Shown: positions 8,738 through 19,241, numbered from the stretch's first letter. The stretch: DNA of 64,000 nucleotides from Subsaximicrobium wynnwilliamsii (GCF_007997225.1 NZ_VORM01000008.1:108267-172266), one strand, 5' to 3'. Notes: a model not told the origin generated them from the sequence alone. Numbers and translations: made by a program.

Positions 8738-9508
8738 CTACCCTTTCAACCCAAAACACAAATTAAGCATCTTATAAACTTTAGGATGCTTCCGTTTCAT
8801 AAGTTTTGGTCTTTCAAAAAAATATTCGGAAGCAACTGCAAAAAATTCGGCTTGCGAGGTACCGCCATAAGCGCGAATGTCTGATTGGTTGTTGTTGATG
8901 GCCTCCATTTCATCGTGTATCATTTTCAACCAAGGTATGGTGTACACGTTTTGCAGCAATACTTCTGGGACCCCATCTACGCGATCGTCCATTTTATCAA
9001 TGAGATGAGCAAACTCATGAATAGCGGTATTCCGTTTGTCCCTGGAGTTTCTAAACCCGTGATGCAAGGCTATTTTGGAGATGATCATCTGTCTTTCCAG
9101 GCGACCGCTGCCAACAACACCGGAGATTCGTCGCTCTTTGCTGGAATCGGAAAATTGGTAATCTTCATTGAAATTATCGGGATAGATCAAGATGCCCGAC
9201 AAATTTTTATAATGCCATTCCTTAAACCCAAAAACGGGAATAACGGCACTTGCGGCCAAGAGGATGCGATCCAAGTCGGTTACTTCCAAATCAACGCCAT
9301 CCACATACACCTCACTCAAAAACTGCATGGTTCGCTTTTGAAAACGGGTTTGTTCCTTTGGCTGCAAAGCTTTATAAAAAGCAACCTCCTCCATCATTAA
9401 TCCATGCCAATGTCCTGGGAAAGGCTCCGCTTTTCTATCTCGCATCTTATAAAAGCTGTAGCCCACAAAAACCACCAAAAGAATAAAAATAAGTATATAA
9501 ACCACCAT
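8738..9508 (-). CDS. MtfA-like zinc peptidase (M90 family)
   Basis: Homologue of MtfA, the E. coli zinc aminopeptidase that binds the Mlc repressor. One N-terminal membrane segment (VVYILIFILLVVFVGYSFY) anchors the protein. The zinc motif HEFAH is within AIHEFAHLIDKMDD, and the later ASEYFFERP Glu fits the gluzincin third ligand. Length 256 is close to the family norm. Its 3' end faces the fusion gene at 19 bp. The membrane anchor is typical of Bacteroidota members rather than E. coli MtfA, so a role in sugar control should not be assumed. Confidence 0.85.
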   Translation of the reverse strand: MVVYILIFILLVVFVGYSFYKMRDRKAEPFPGHWHGLMMEEVAFYKALQPKEQTRFQKRTMQFLSEVYVDGVDLEVTDLDRILLAASAVIPVFGFKEWHYKNLSGILIYPDNFNEDYQFSDSSKERRISGVVGSGRLERQMIISKIALHHGFRNSRDKRNTAIHEFAHLIDKMDDRVDGVPEVLLQNVYTIPWLKMIHDEMEAINNNQSDIRAYGGTSQAEFFAVASEYFFERPKLMKRKHPKVYKMLNLCFGLKG

Positions 9509-9671
9509 AACGAATCTTGTTTATTTGCAATTCCTAAGTTAAGTTTTTCTTGATTAATTTCGGCTTAGGCAAAAAAAAATACCATAACAGTAAAATCTAC
9601 TTGGGAGATCTCCAAAGTGGCATATTCTAAACTAACTGCTTCCGCTAGGTAGCTTCAAATGAAAACAAAAA

Positions 9672-9697
9672 AAAGCCCAATCTTACGATTGAGCTTT
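9672..9697 (-). terminator. Rho-independent terminator of the FAS1 lipoprotein gene
   Basis: On the minus strand the RNA reads AGCTCAATC - GTAA - GATTGGGCT followed by a U run; one U.G wobble. It lies 24 bp beyond the stop of the FAS1 gene. Confidence 0.8.
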
Positions 9698-9719
9698 TAT
9701 TTTATTGTTTAAAGATGTT

Positions 9720-10352
9720 TTACGCTTTTGGCATAACAACGGTATCTATAATATGAACCACACCATTAGATGCTTGTACATCTGTAGCGATGATGGTAGA
9801 CTTATTTCCAGAAGCGTCAGTTAAGATTACAGATTCTCCACTTAAAGTAGCTGTTAGCTCACCACCATTGGCAGTTTTAACAACATATTTTCCATCAGAA
9901 TCGTTGATTGCAGCTATTAAAGTATTAGCGTCAACCTTACTTGGAACAACGTGATACGTCAAAATTCCTTTCAACTGCTCTTTATTCTCAGGCTTCAAAA
10001 GTGTTTCCACTGTTCCTGCTGGTAATTTATCAAAAGCAGCATTGTTGGGAGCAAATACAGTATAATCACCTGGCTCAGATAACATCGTTGCCAAATCTGC
10101 AGCTTTAACAGCAGCAACTAAAGTAGAAAGACTTTCTGTAGCCATTGCTTTCGAAGCAATACTATTTTCTTGAGCTTCTCTCATTGCTTCTTCTTGCATT
10201 GCAGTCTCATTATCTGCATTCTCTTGATCCATTTTTTCTTGTTCCATCTTAGCTGCTGCCTCTTCTTCTGCTTTGCCGTCTTTACAAGCGGTCATAAATA
10301 CTAAGGTCAAGCACATCACTGATGTAAAAATTCTTTTCATTGTAAGTTTCAT
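9720..10352 (-). CDS. FAS1 (fasciclin) domain lipoprotein
   Basis: Secreted adhesion-type protein. Lipoprotein signal with lipobox MTAC. A charged, Glu/Met/Ala-rich linker (about residues 25-65, EEEAAAKMEQEKMDQENADN) leads to one FAS1 domain with the diagnostic YTVFAPNNAAFDKLP (H1) and SNGVVHIIDTVVMP (H2) motifs. Length 210 is usual for single-FAS1 proteins of Bacteroidota. The ATG at codon 5 (MKRIFTSVMC) is an alternative start. A near-consensus -7 element (TACCTTCG, minus strand 10391-10398) lies upstream. It stands alone with its own terminator. Confidence 0.9.
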   Translation of the reverse strand: MKLTMKRIFTSVMCLTLVFMTACKDGKAEEEAAAKMEQEKMDQENADNETAMQEEAMREAQENSIASKAMATESLSTLVAAVKAADLATMLSEPGDYTVFAPNNAAFDKLPAGTVETLLKPENKEQLKGILTYHVVPSKVDANTLIAAINDSDGKYVVKTANGGELTATLSGESVILTDASGNKSTIIATDVQASNGVVHIIDTVVMPKA

Positions 10353-10596
10353 AATTTGTTTTAGTGTTTATTGGTTTATAGACTAATATACGAAGGTAAT
10401 CTGCTTTAAGTTTTCCAATGCAATGATTTAGTATAAATTTAACAATTTATTTGCAAATTCTTAAATCCAAATCAAAATCTGGCTAAAATCAGACTTTGGA
10501 ATGGATGCCCTGCTAATACTGCACAAGAAACAATTTGCGTTAACAATCTAAGCAATTAAAGCAATTATACTACTTTTATACCCTTATTTTTACAGC

Positions 10597-13500
10597 TTGG
10601 AAAACACAGAAACCGATATTGATGAAACAAAGACCAAAAACGTGCGAAGTTACCGTTGGTTGAGACGCATCCTTCGCGTTCTTCTTGGGATTCTTGTTTT
10701 TTTGTTTTTGATGGTATTATTTGTGAGAAGCCCGTGGGGACAAGGGATCATCGTAGACAAGGTCGTGAATTTTGTCTCCGATAAAACGAACACTAAAGTG
10801 GCTATTGATCGCTTATTCATCACTTTTGATGGCGATGTGCAGCTTGACGGTCTTTATTTGGAAGACACCAAAGGCGATACACTCATTTATTCTAAATCGC
10901 TCGAAGCCAACATCCCTCTTTGGGCAACGATCAATGGCGAAGCTGTTGGCGTTGAAGCACTGGATTGGGAGGGTTTGCGCGCCAATATCATTAGGAAGGA
11001 TTCGGTAAATGGCTATAATTTTCAATTTTTGATCGATGCTTTTGTTGCTGCCGATACCACCTCGGTTGCCACAGATACCACCTCGACCCCTCTCAATTTG
11101 ATCCTTAAAAACCTGAACCTTAAGGACATCGACATTGTTTTTAATGATGCGGTTATAGGCATTGCATCCAAATATAAGATTGGCGAACTCAAGGCAGGTA
11201 TGGAAACTATTGATTTGGAACAGATGATCTTCAATGCTTCGGAATTGGAACTGACCAATGCCAACATCCAATTTATCCAGAATCCTGCGGTTACTGATAC
11301 CACATCAACCGATGTCCCACTGCCAAAACTATCTGCGGAAAGCCTTAAGCTCCAAAATGTCAAGGCGTATTATCAATCAAAACCCAACCAAGTGATCGCC
11401 GATTTGGACATAGGTCAGTTTTATACTGAAATCCCTCAGATCAACCTGGCAAACAGCGAATTCATTTTAGACCAGATCCTGCTGAAGGATTCCAAGATCC
11501 TCTTCCATACTGAGACCGAAACGAAACTTGCCGATAAAAAACCGAAGCCAGAAAACCAAAGCAAAACAGAAGGCTCAAAAGCTTTTGAATGGCCTGCCAT
11601 AGAAGTGAGTGTCGCCGATATCGATTTTGAGAATAATAAGCTTACCTATTTGGTGGGTGATGCCAGGCCTGTTTCTGGGGAATTCAACCCCAATGCGGTT
11701 GCTATTGAAGATTTAAGTCTTCAGGCAAAAGACCTCTATTTAAGAGACGAAGCGGCTGGATTGGAGCTGAATCAATTTGATTTCAAGGAATTTTCCGGAT
11801 TCAACCTGAAGCAACTCGCGTTTAAGTTCGAATTGACGAACCAGCAATTGCATTTTGAGGATTTAAAGTTTCAGCTTAACGATAATAGCATCCAAGGCTA
11901 CGTAGAACTCAATTACAGCTCGATTTCCAAATTAATGCAACAGCCAGAAAACACAAAAGTGCAGCTTAACCTGCCATCCTTCAGCTTGTCCTTAAAGGAA
12001 CTTTTCAAGTTTCAACCTTCCTTAGAAGAAAACGAATACCTAAAAACGCTCAGCAAAAAACAAATACGTGGCAACATCAATGCTGCGGGCACCTTGGCCG
12101 CCATCAATTTCCCTAACATCAACATCAATTGGGGTAAAAACACAAAAATCTCAGCTTCCGGAAAGGTCTTCAACCCAACCAATCCTAAAAAATTAGCCTT
12201 TGATATTCCGCAGTTTTCCGCAGAAACAACGCGCGAAACCGCTCAATTATTTCTGAATGAACAGGACATGGGCATCACCTTCCCCAAAAACGTACGTTTA
12301 GCAGGAACTGCCAAAGGCAATTTGGAAGACCTTTCTGCGGAAGCAAAATTGACCACCACACAAGGCGTTGCCACAATTGGAGGCGATTTTAAAAACGCAG
12401 CAAACATCGCCTTTGATCTCAATTTGACCATCGATGATTATAAGGTCAACGAACTGCTCAACAATCCGCAATTTGGTGCGCTCACTTTAAATGTCAAGGC
12501 TGAAGGCAGCGGAAAAACCATAAACACCTTAGATGCCACTTTAGATGCGAACATCACGTCTTTCCAGCTCAAGGGGTATGCCATCAACGACCTCAACATC
12601 AACGGTAAGCTCAAAAACGGACAAGGGCATGTGCGTTCTAATTATAAGGACGACAACCTCAACGCCAATTTAGATGCCTTAGTCGTTCTAGATTCCATCG
12701 CTCCTGAAGCCACTTTAGAATTGGATGTGGTTGGAGCCAACCTTCAAGCTTTAGGTCTTATGAATCGCGACGTTAGAGCTGGTCTTAAGCTGTATGCAGA
12801 TTTCAAAGGCAATGCGAAAAATTACGACGTCTCGGCCATTATTGAAGACGGGGTTGTGGTGTACGACAACAAGTCTTATTTATTAGGGGCATTTGATGCG
12901 TTGGCGCATGTGACCCAAGACACCACCTCGGTTTCCATACGCAACAAGATGCTTGACTTAAAGTTAGAATCCAATACAGATCCGCAAACCTTCAGCAAAG
13001 CCTTGCAGTTGCATGTTTCTAGTTATTTCAGTAGAAAAACGAAACGACTTGACACCCTAAAAAACCCGGTCAATCTCAAGATTGAGGCCAAAATTGCCGA
13101 ATCTCCCTTATTGAATGATGTCTTTTTAGTGAATGTAAAGGAATTGGACACCATTAATGTAGCTGTTGATTTCAATCAAAAGGCCAGAAAACTCAAAGCC
13201 AATATCACTGCGCCGCACATCAATTACAGCGGTAATAAATTAGACAGTTTGGTATTTGCTATGGATACTGATGAAGATAATTTCAAATTCGATTTTGGTT
13301 TCAAGAACCTCTCTGCCGGCCCCTTAGACATCCCGTCAACCAGAATTTCGGGCAACCAAACCAATAATGAGCTCTCATTGAATATCTCTGGCAGCAATAA
13401 AGGCACTCAGCTCATGAATGTCAATTCAAAGATTACAGGTAATTCCGAACGCTTGCGTTTTCATGTGAGTCCAGACAGTCTGATTCTGAATAAAAAAAAA

Positions 13501-15690
13501 TGGACTATCCCAGAGGATAACGAGGTCATCATCACGCAAAGTAAGCTGGAGTTCAATGCGTTTGAGATTTCTAGAGACAACCAATCCATCAATATAACCA
13601 ATAAGCTTGCTGGGATTGACAAGAATCACATCGCCATTGAATTCTCCAATTTCAACATCCAAGAGGTCTTCAATTATCTCAACCCAGACTCCCAATTGGC
13701 AAAAGGAGAACTCAATGGTAACTTTGTGATAGAAGCACCTTTCAAGGAAACTGGGATTGTTGCCGATTTGAATATCCAAGAATTCCAAGTCCTAAAAAGC
13801 GATTTGGGCACCTTGAGTTTGGATGCCAAATCCTTAGGAAATAATAGTTATGACTTTGAGGCCGATATGAAAGGTGGCGACGTTGACCTGGATCTAAAAG
13901 GAGATTATATAGCCAGTACGGGTGGTGGCAATCTGGATCTTGATCTCAAGATCAACAAATTTAAAATGGAAGCCCTCAACGATCTCTCCATGGGCGAGAT
14001 CAAAAACGCCAGCGGTAATTTTTCCGGACAATTCAAGCTTACAGGAGAAACATCAGATTTGCAATACCAGGGCAGTCTCAACTTTAATGAGGCGAAATTC
14101 AATGTCGCGAAACTCAATACCGATTTTCTTCTGAAGGATGAAACGCTCAACATCGACAATGCCGGACTTTCGATGTCTAATTTCACTGTATTGGATGCCA
14201 ATAATAATGCTTTGGTGGTCTCTGGAGAAATCGGGACAGAGCGCTTTATCAACCCCACGTTCAATCTGGATTTAAAAGCCACTAATTTTCAGGTATTAGA
14301 TGCCACCAAGGAAGATAACGAGATGATCTATGGCAAGGCCGCTTTTGATGTCAACGCCAAATTGACCGGCGATTTGCAGCTTCCAAAACTAAATGCCAAA
14401 CTCTCATTGAACTCCAGTACCGATGTAACCTATGTGTTGCCGTCTTCTGTTGCTAATGTAGAAACGCGGGATGGCGTTGTTGTTTTTGTGAACCGTGAAA
14501 ACCCAGATGCAATTCTTACCCAAACCAAAGAAGAAACTGCCACCGTAAGGGGATTTGATGTAAGCGCACTTATCAAGATCAACAAAAATGCTACAGCCAC
14601 CATTATTATTGATGAGGATACAGGTGACAATTTCAAAATCAAGGGCGAAGGCGATCTCAATCTCACCATGAGCCCGAACGGACGCATTAATTTAACTGGT
14701 GCGTATGAAATTTCAGATGGGCATTATGAGTTGACGCTTTATAACTTAGTAAACCGGAAATTCAATATTGCACCTGGAAGCAGGGTTACCTGGTCTGGCG
14801 ACCCGTTTGATGCCAAACTGGATGTGCGGGCGATTTACAATATAGAAACCTCGGCCTCGCCACTTATGGCTGCAGGGATTTCTGGGTCTGATGCCACCGT
14901 GAAGAGCAAATTCCGTCAAGTGCTTCCTTTTAATGTCTATCTCAATATTGATGGCGACTTGATGCAACCAAAAATTTCATTTCAATTAGACATGCCAGAG
15001 GAAGAACAAGGCGCCGTAGGCGGCCAGGTTTATAGCCGAGTGCAGCAAGTGAATCAACAGGAGAGCGAGCTCAATCAACAAGTATTCTCATTGTTGGTGC
15101 TCAATAAATTCTACCCCAACTCGGGCAGTGACGGCAGCTCGGGAGGTTTCGCAAATGTGGCGAGAGACAATCTCAACGATGCCGTATCAGATCAATTGAA
15201 CACTTTTTCAGATCAGGTTTTGGGCAGTTCGGGGATTGATTTGGATTTTGGTCTAGACAGCTATACCGATTATCAAGGCGAGTCCCCAACCCAGCGTACC
15301 CAATTGGATGTCGCTGCCCAAAAGAAATTATTTGACGATCGCTTGATTGTTCGCGTGGGAAGCCAACTAGACATTCAAGGCAGCGGTGCGCCAGGTGAGC
15401 AAGCACCGCTTGTTGGCAACGTGAGTTTAGAGTATTTATTGACCGAAAATGGACGCTACCGACTCAAAGGTTTCAGAAAAAGTGAATTTGAGAATGTCAT
15501 TGACGGACAAACCATTGTAAGTGGTATTGCGTTGATCTTTACCCAAGAATTCAACCAATTCAAAGACCTTTGGGATGCCATGTTGCGCTCACAAAGCAAA
15601 AAGGATGAGGCTGAAGCTGAACAGGCCAAGCAAGAGATTGAAAAAAAACAGGAGGCCACGGAAAAAAGTATGGAAAATAAAAAAAATTAA
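10597..15690 (+). CDS. tamB: translocation/assembly module TamB
   Basis: Very large AsmA-superfamily protein (1697 aa) that spans the periplasm as a hydrophobic beta groove and works with an Omp85 partner in outer-membrane assembly or lipid transfer. One N-terminal membrane helix (about 25-43, ILRVLLGILVFLFLMVLFV), then thousands of bases coding repetitive beta strands (LNLKDIDIVFND, LDLDLKINKF and similar), and a C-terminal TamB/DUF490 domain (about 1330-1660). The end is a charged coil (EAEAEQAKQEIEKKQEA). The start is a TTG at 10597: there is no in-frame ATG between it and the membrane helix. The tamL partner follows 3 bp later. Confidence 0.9.
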   Translation: MENTETDIDETKTKNVRSYRWLRRILRVLLGILVFLFLMVLFVRSPWGQGIIVDKVVNFVSDKTNTKVAIDRLFITFDGDVQLDGLYLEDTKGDTLIYSKSLEANIPLWATINGEAVGVEALDWEGLRANIIRKDSVNGYNFQFLIDAFVAADTTSVATDTTSTPLNLILKNLNLKDIDIVFNDAVIGIASKYKIGELKAGMETIDLEQMIFNASELELTNANIQFIQNPAVTDTTSTDVPLPKLSAESLKLQNVKAYYQSKPNQVIADLDIGQFYTEIPQINLANSEFILDQILLKDSKILFHTETETKLADKKPKPENQSKTEGSKAFEWPAIEVSVADIDFENNKLTYLVGDARPVSGEFNPNAVAIEDLSLQAKDLYLRDEAAGLELNQFDFKEFSGFNLKQLAFKFELTNQQLHFEDLKFQLNDNSIQGYVELNYSSISKLMQQPENTKVQLNLPSFSLSLKELFKFQPSLEENEYLKTLSKKQIRGNINAAGTLAAINFPNININWGKNTKISASGKVFNPTNPKKLAFDIPQFSAETTRETAQLFLNEQDMGITFPKNVRLAGTAKGNLEDLSAEAKLTTTQGVATIGGDFKNAANIAFDLNLTIDDYKVNELLNNPQFGALTLNVKAEGSGKTINTLDATLDANITSFQLKGYAINDLNINGKLKNGQGHVRSNYKDDNLNANLDALVVLDSIAPEATLELDVVGANLQALGLMNRDVRAGLKLYADFKGNAKNYDVSAIIEDGVVVYDNKSYLLGAFDALAHVTQDTTSVSIRNKMLDLKLESNTDPQTFSKALQLHVSSYFSRKTKRLDTLKNPVNLKIEAKIAESPLLNDVFLVNVKELDTINVAVDFNQKARKLKANITAPHINYSGNKLDSLVFAMDTDEDNFKFDFGFKNLSAGPLDIPSTRISGNQTNNELSLNISGSNKGTQLMNVNSKITGNSERLRFHVSPDSLILNKKKWTIPEDNEVIITQSKLEFNAFEISRDNQSINITNKLAGIDKNHIAIEFSNFNIQEVFNYLNPDSQLAKGELNGNFVIEAPFKETGIVADLNIQEFQVLKSDLGTLSLDAKSLGNNSYDFEADMKGGDVDLDLKGDYIASTGGGNLDLDLKINKFKMEALNDLSMGEIKNASGNFSGQFKLTGETSDLQYQGSLNFNEAKFNVAKLNTDFLLKDETLNIDNAGLSMSNFTVLDANNNALVVSGEIGTERFINPTFNLDLKATNFQVLDATKEDNEMIYGKAAFDVNAKLTGDLQLPKLNAKLSLNSSTDVTYVLPSSVANVETRDGVVVFVNRENPDAILTQTKEETATVRGFDVSALIKINKNATATIIIDEDTGDNFKIKGEGDLNLTMSPNGRINLTGAYEISDGHYELTLYNLVNRKFNIAPGSRVTWSGDPFDAKLDVRAIYNIETSASPLMAAGISGSDATVKSKFRQVLPFNVYLNIDGDLMQPKISFQLDMPEEEQGAVGGQVYSRVQQVNQQESELNQQVFSLLVLNKFYPNSGSDGSSGGFANVARDNLNDAVSDQLNTFSDQVLGSSGIDLDFGLDSYTDYQGESPTQRTQLDVAAQKKLFDDRLIVRVGSQLDIQGSGAPGEQAPLVGNVSLEYLLTENGRYRLKGFRKSEFENVIDGQTIVSGIALIFTQEFNQFKDLWDAMLRSQSKKDEAEAEQAKQEIEKKQEATEKSMENKKN

Positions 15691-15693
15691 GAT

Positions 15694-17979
15694 TTGAATA
15701 ATACCATAAAATATAGCATCATACTTTTTTGCTTCGGAATGGGTTTGTACTCCTGTAGTGTCAAAAAATTCATTCCAGAAGGCCAACGTCTTTACACAGG
15801 CGCCACAATAGAAATTGAGGCAGATTCTTCCATCACAGAGGTAGACGAACTCAAGGAACGATTACAAACCGTACTGCGACCAGAACCAAATTCCAAATTT
15901 CTTGGGATGCAACCTGGTTTGTATTTTTATTACAAGGCGCAACGTAAAAAACCGGGTTTCATCAACCGTTTCCTCAATAAAAAAATTGGCGAGGAACCTG
16001 TGTACCAAATCGATGTAGCACCTCTTGAAGTTGAGGATGTCTTACTAAACCGATTGGAAAATAGCGGATTTTTTTACAGTGCCTCTTCATCCTCTTTTAC
16101 TGAAGATTCTCTAGAAGCGTCTTTGACCTATCGTTTGAAAGTGCCCAAACCTTACAAGATGGCAAATTTCAAGCTAGATTCCATGCCAAGTCCAATTTAT
16201 AAGGATGTGCAAGAGTTGACCGCCAATACGCCCTTAAGAGAAACTAATCGGTTTAGCCTCAATAACATGAAATTGGAGCGTGAACGTATTGAACAAGGAC
16301 TAAAATCAAGAGGCTACTATAATTTCAATCCGGATTTTTTCATTTTTGAAGCCGATACCAATCAATATAACAATAAGCAATTTGATTTGTTCATGAAGCT
16401 CAAAGCTGAAGTGCCAAAGAAATCATTGGTGCCTTATCAAATCAAACAGATCAACGTCTATCCAAATTACGATTTAAACGATTCAACCCAAATCGAAGTC
16501 AACCGTTTCAAGAGTAAAAACTTTTATCAAGACACTTTATTCTTCAAACCAAAGTATCTCAATAAATACATCACACTTGAGGAAGGTCAATATTTCAATC
16601 CGAAAACCTCCAAAAACACTGCCAGACGCCTATCCACCATTGGTGCCTACAAATTTGTGAATGTGCAGTACAAGGAGATCGACTCCTCCATGACCGATAG
16701 TTTGGGTGCTTTGGAAGCCAATATATATTTGTCGCCTTTAACTAAACGGGCGCTGCGTGCCGAATTACAAGCGGTTACCAAATCCAATGGTTTTACAGGG
16801 CCTAACTTAGCGCTTACCTATAGTAACCGAAATTTGTTTCAAGGCGGTGAGACCATGAACATAAGCACCACTGTTGGTTATGAAACACAAATTGCGAGCG
16901 GCGACAACAGAGGTTTGAGCAGTTTGGAACTGGGTCTTAAAGGCGAACTGATTTTTCCACGAGTGATCTCACCATTTAACATTGGTGACGATTTCTTTGA
17001 ATACTCCATACCAAAGACCAAAACGAGTTTGGGCCTAAAGTATCTAAATCGCAGTCAATTATATACCCTGCTTTCTGGTAGCGCACTTTTTGGCTACCTC
17101 TGGGATGCCAATAAATATGTGACCTATGAGCTTAACCCCATTTCGATAAATTACACAAGCCTTAGCAATACCACGCCAGAATTTCAAACGATTTTAGATG
17201 AAAATCCATTTTTACAGCGCAGCTTTGATCAACAATTCATATCAGGACTTACGCTATCTTTTACTTATAATGGCATGGTCGATGCCAACGATCCCAATCA
17301 GTTTTATGTGAATTCAACCTTGGATGTGGCTGGAAATTCCATCAGTCTCTTGGGCAAAGAAAATAGCGAGACTGGGGTCAAGGAGTTTTTGGGCTTGGAA
17401 TACGCGCAATATGCCAAAGCCGATGTCGATTTAAGATTTCATCTCAACTTCGGCAAAGACAGGCAGCAAACCTTGGCCACACGATTATTTGCTGGTTATG
17501 GTCTCCCCTATGGAAATTCTGACGTTGTTCCCTTTGTGAAACAATATTTTTCTGGAGGCCCATATAGTGTTAGGGCTTTTAGAAACCGTTCCCTTGGCCC
17601 TGGTGTCTATAATGAAGATAATGACACTGGCAACAACGGTGGATTCTTTGACCGTACCGGAAACATTCGTTTGGAAGCCAACATAGAGTATCGCTTCCCA
17701 ATCGTTTCCTTTTTTAAAGGAGCTGTTTTTGCAGATGCAGGTAACGTTTGGAACTCCGAGCCCAACCCTGCTTTCAATGGCTTAGATGAGTTTTCATCGA
17801 ATTTCATCAATGAATTGGGCATGGGTGTTGGCTTCGGCTTACGTGTAGATGTACAAGGCTTTGTGATTCGATTTGATTTGGCAGCACCATTTCATGATCC
17901 ATCGCTACCTAAAGGCGAACGATACGATTTTCAATATGATCAACCTGTATTCAATTTTGCAATTGGGTATCCGTTTTAG
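15694..17979 (+). CDS. tamL: TamL: BamA/TamA-family outer-membrane lipoprotein
   Basis: Omp85 protein with an N-terminal lipidation signal, the form called TamL in Bacteroidota. Signal and lipobox LYSC end at about residue 21. POTRA-like segments occupy about 30-340 and the 16-strand barrel about 370-761, with the SGGPYSVRAFRNRSLGPG segment matching the conserved VRGF/Y-type loop motif and a C-terminal FNFAIGYPF strand ending in Phe. Starts at TTG 15694; the downstream ATG would remove half the signal peptide. Three bases after tamB, so the pair is co-translated. Confidence 0.88.
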   Translation: MNNTIKYSIILFCFGMGLYSCSVKKFIPEGQRLYTGATIEIEADSSITEVDELKERLQTVLRPEPNSKFLGMQPGLYFYYKAQRKKPGFINRFLNKKIGEEPVYQIDVAPLEVEDVLLNRLENSGFFYSASSSSFTEDSLEASLTYRLKVPKPYKMANFKLDSMPSPIYKDVQELTANTPLRETNRFSLNNMKLERERIEQGLKSRGYYNFNPDFFIFEADTNQYNNKQFDLFMKLKAEVPKKSLVPYQIKQINVYPNYDLNDSTQIEVNRFKSKNFYQDTLFFKPKYLNKYITLEEGQYFNPKTSKNTARRLSTIGAYKFVNVQYKEIDSSMTDSLGALEANIYLSPLTKRALRAELQAVTKSNGFTGPNLALTYSNRNLFQGGETMNISTTVGYETQIASGDNRGLSSLELGLKGELIFPRVISPFNIGDDFFEYSIPKTKTSLGLKYLNRSQLYTLLSGSALFGYLWDANKYVTYELNPISINYTSLSNTTPEFQTILDENPFLQRSFDQQFISGLTLSFTYNGMVDANDPNQFYVNSTLDVAGNSISLLGKENSETGVKEFLGLEYAQYAKADVDLRFHLNFGKDRQQTLATRLFAGYGLPYGNSDVVPFVKQYFSGGPYSVRAFRNRSLGPGVYNEDNDTGNNGGFFDRTGNIRLEANIEYRFPIVSFFKGAVFADAGNVWNSEPNPAFNGLDEFSSNFINELGMGVGFGLRVDVQGFVIRFDLAAPFHDPSLPKGERYDFQYDQPVFNFAIGYPF

Positions 17980-18000
17980 GGAATAAAGAATTGAGGACAA

Positions 18001-18112
18001 TGAGTCATGAGCTTTGAGCTATGAGCTGTGAGCCTTGAGCTGTGAGCTTTGAGCTATGAGCCTTGAGCTGTGAGCTGTGGGTTGTGGGTTGTGGGTTGTG
18101 GGTTGTGGGTTA
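18001..18112. repeat. heptanucleotide array A (16 units TGAGCNN then TGGGTTG)
   Basis: Starts 22 bp after the tamL stop. Exactly 16 consecutive 7-bp units: about 11 of TGAGCNN type with variation at the last two positions, then five of TGGGTTG type. It ends 30 bp before the guaD start. Confidence 0.95.
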
Positions 18113-18142
18113 AGAAAAAAAAACAATAAAAAGAACAAAACT

Positions 18143-18613
18143 ATGAGTAAAGATAAATTCATGCAAGAGGCTGTCAAAGCCGCATTAGAAGGAATGACCA
18201 AAAATGCGGGCGGCCCCTTTGGCTGTGTCATTGTCAAAGACGGTCAAATCGTGGGCAGGGGCTATAACAAAGTGACGTCCACCAACGATCCAACCGCCCA
18301 CGGTGAAGTCATGGCCATACGGGATGCCTGTAAAAACCTGGATAGCTTTCAACTGGATGGCTGTGAACTCTACACCTCTTGCGAACCTTGCCCAATGTGC
18401 TTGGGCGCTATTTATTGGGCACGCGTTGAAAAAGTGTATTATGGCAGCACCCAGGTTGACGCCGCAAATATTGGGTTTGACGACCAATTTATTTACGATG
18501 AAATCCCTTTGCCTTATGCCGAACGTCGCATCCCATTCATCCAAGTGGCACACGAAATCGCCATGGAACCTTTTAATACTTGGCGTGCAAAGGAAGATAA
18601 GATTGACTATTAG
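18143..18613 (+). CDS. guaD: guanine deaminase (GuaD-type cytidine deaminase fold)
   Basis: Converts guanine to xanthine and ammonia. At 156 residues it has the size of Bacillus-type GuaD and aligns over its whole length by eye: NDPTAHGEVMAIR (zinc ligand His53, catalytic Glu55), TSCEPCPMCLGAIYWARV (Cys83 and Cys86 as zinc ligands), GFDDQFIYDEI, and a C-terminal PFNTWRAKEDKIDY ending. The Ala usually found in HAE is Gly here (HGE), which is tolerated in the superfamily. The ATG at 18143 is the first after the heptamer array; the frame is open through the array but that part is not protein-like. Confidence 0.85.
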   Translation: MSKDKFMQEAVKAALEGMTKNAGGPFGCVIVKDGQIVGRGYNKVTSTNDPTAHGEVMAIRDACKNLDSFQLDGCELYTSCEPCPMCLGAIYWARVEKVYYGSTQVDAANIGFDDQFIYDEIPLPYAERRIPFIQVAHEIAMEPFNTWRAKEDKIDY

Positions 18614-18681
18614 CAGAGCTCAGCTTATTTTTAATTTTTTTATTACGGAATTCAAAAGTAGATGATTCGACCTAAGACGAA

Positions 18682-18723
18682 AGGACGTAGGACATAGGAC
18701 GTAGGACGTAGGACGTAGGACGT
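18682..18723. repeat. heptanucleotide array B (6 units AGGACGT)
   Basis: Six consecutive 7-bp units, five AGGACGT and one AGGACAT, in the 292-bp gap between guaD and the peroxidase-like gene. No gene is visible in the rest of that gap. Confidence 0.92.
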
Positions 18724-18905
18724 AAAGTAAAAAATCTGATATCAAAATTGAAATCTTGCTCATTTCTCATCTTAGGCCCTGTCTTGAGTCATAAGTCATT
18801 TGGTCTTATTTCAATTTTCCCAAATTTCTGTAATCGAAAGTTCCAAGTTTCGACAAAAACCCTACCTTAGATTTTTTCGTAAACACTTTTAAGCACTAAA
18901 CAATT

Positions 18906-19241
18906 ATGCAAAAAACTTATTATGACCCAGCCGATTTAAGAAAATTTGGCAAGATTTCAGATTGGAATGAAGAATTGGGAAGCAAATTCTTTGAGTATTA
19001 CAATGCCGTATTCAAAGAGGGAAAACTTAGCGAACGTGAAAAATCACTCATCGCACTTGCCGTAGCGCACACCGTGCAATGCCCATATTGCATCGATGCT
19101 TATACTGGCGACGGACTCAAACGCGGCATTACCAAAGAAGAGATGATGGAAGCCTTGCATGTTTCCGCAGCGATTCGTGGTGGTGCATCATTGGTGCATG
19201 GCGTGCAAATGATGAATAAAGTGAATAAATTGGAAATGTGA
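18906..19241 (+). CDS. peroxidase-like CMD-family protein associated with arsenosugar synthesis
   Basis: Carboxymuconolactone decarboxylase/AhpD-like protein, 111 aa. The redox motif CPYC (Cys59, Cys62) with a preceding LAVAHTVQ and following GLKRGITKEEMMEALHVSAAIRGG are typical of AhpD-like proteins. A distinct subfamily of this size is regularly found beside ArsS radical SAM genes, and arsS is indeed the next gene (97 bp away). The role is probably redox chemistry on a thiol or arsenical intermediate, which is inference. A hairpin (19284-19308) lies between the two genes. Confidence 0.85.
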   Translation: MQKTYYDPADLRKFGKISDWNEELGSKFFEYYNAVFKEGKLSEREKSLIALAVAHTVQCPYCIDAYTGDGLKRGITKEEMMEALHVSAAIRGGASLVHGVQMMNKVNKLEM

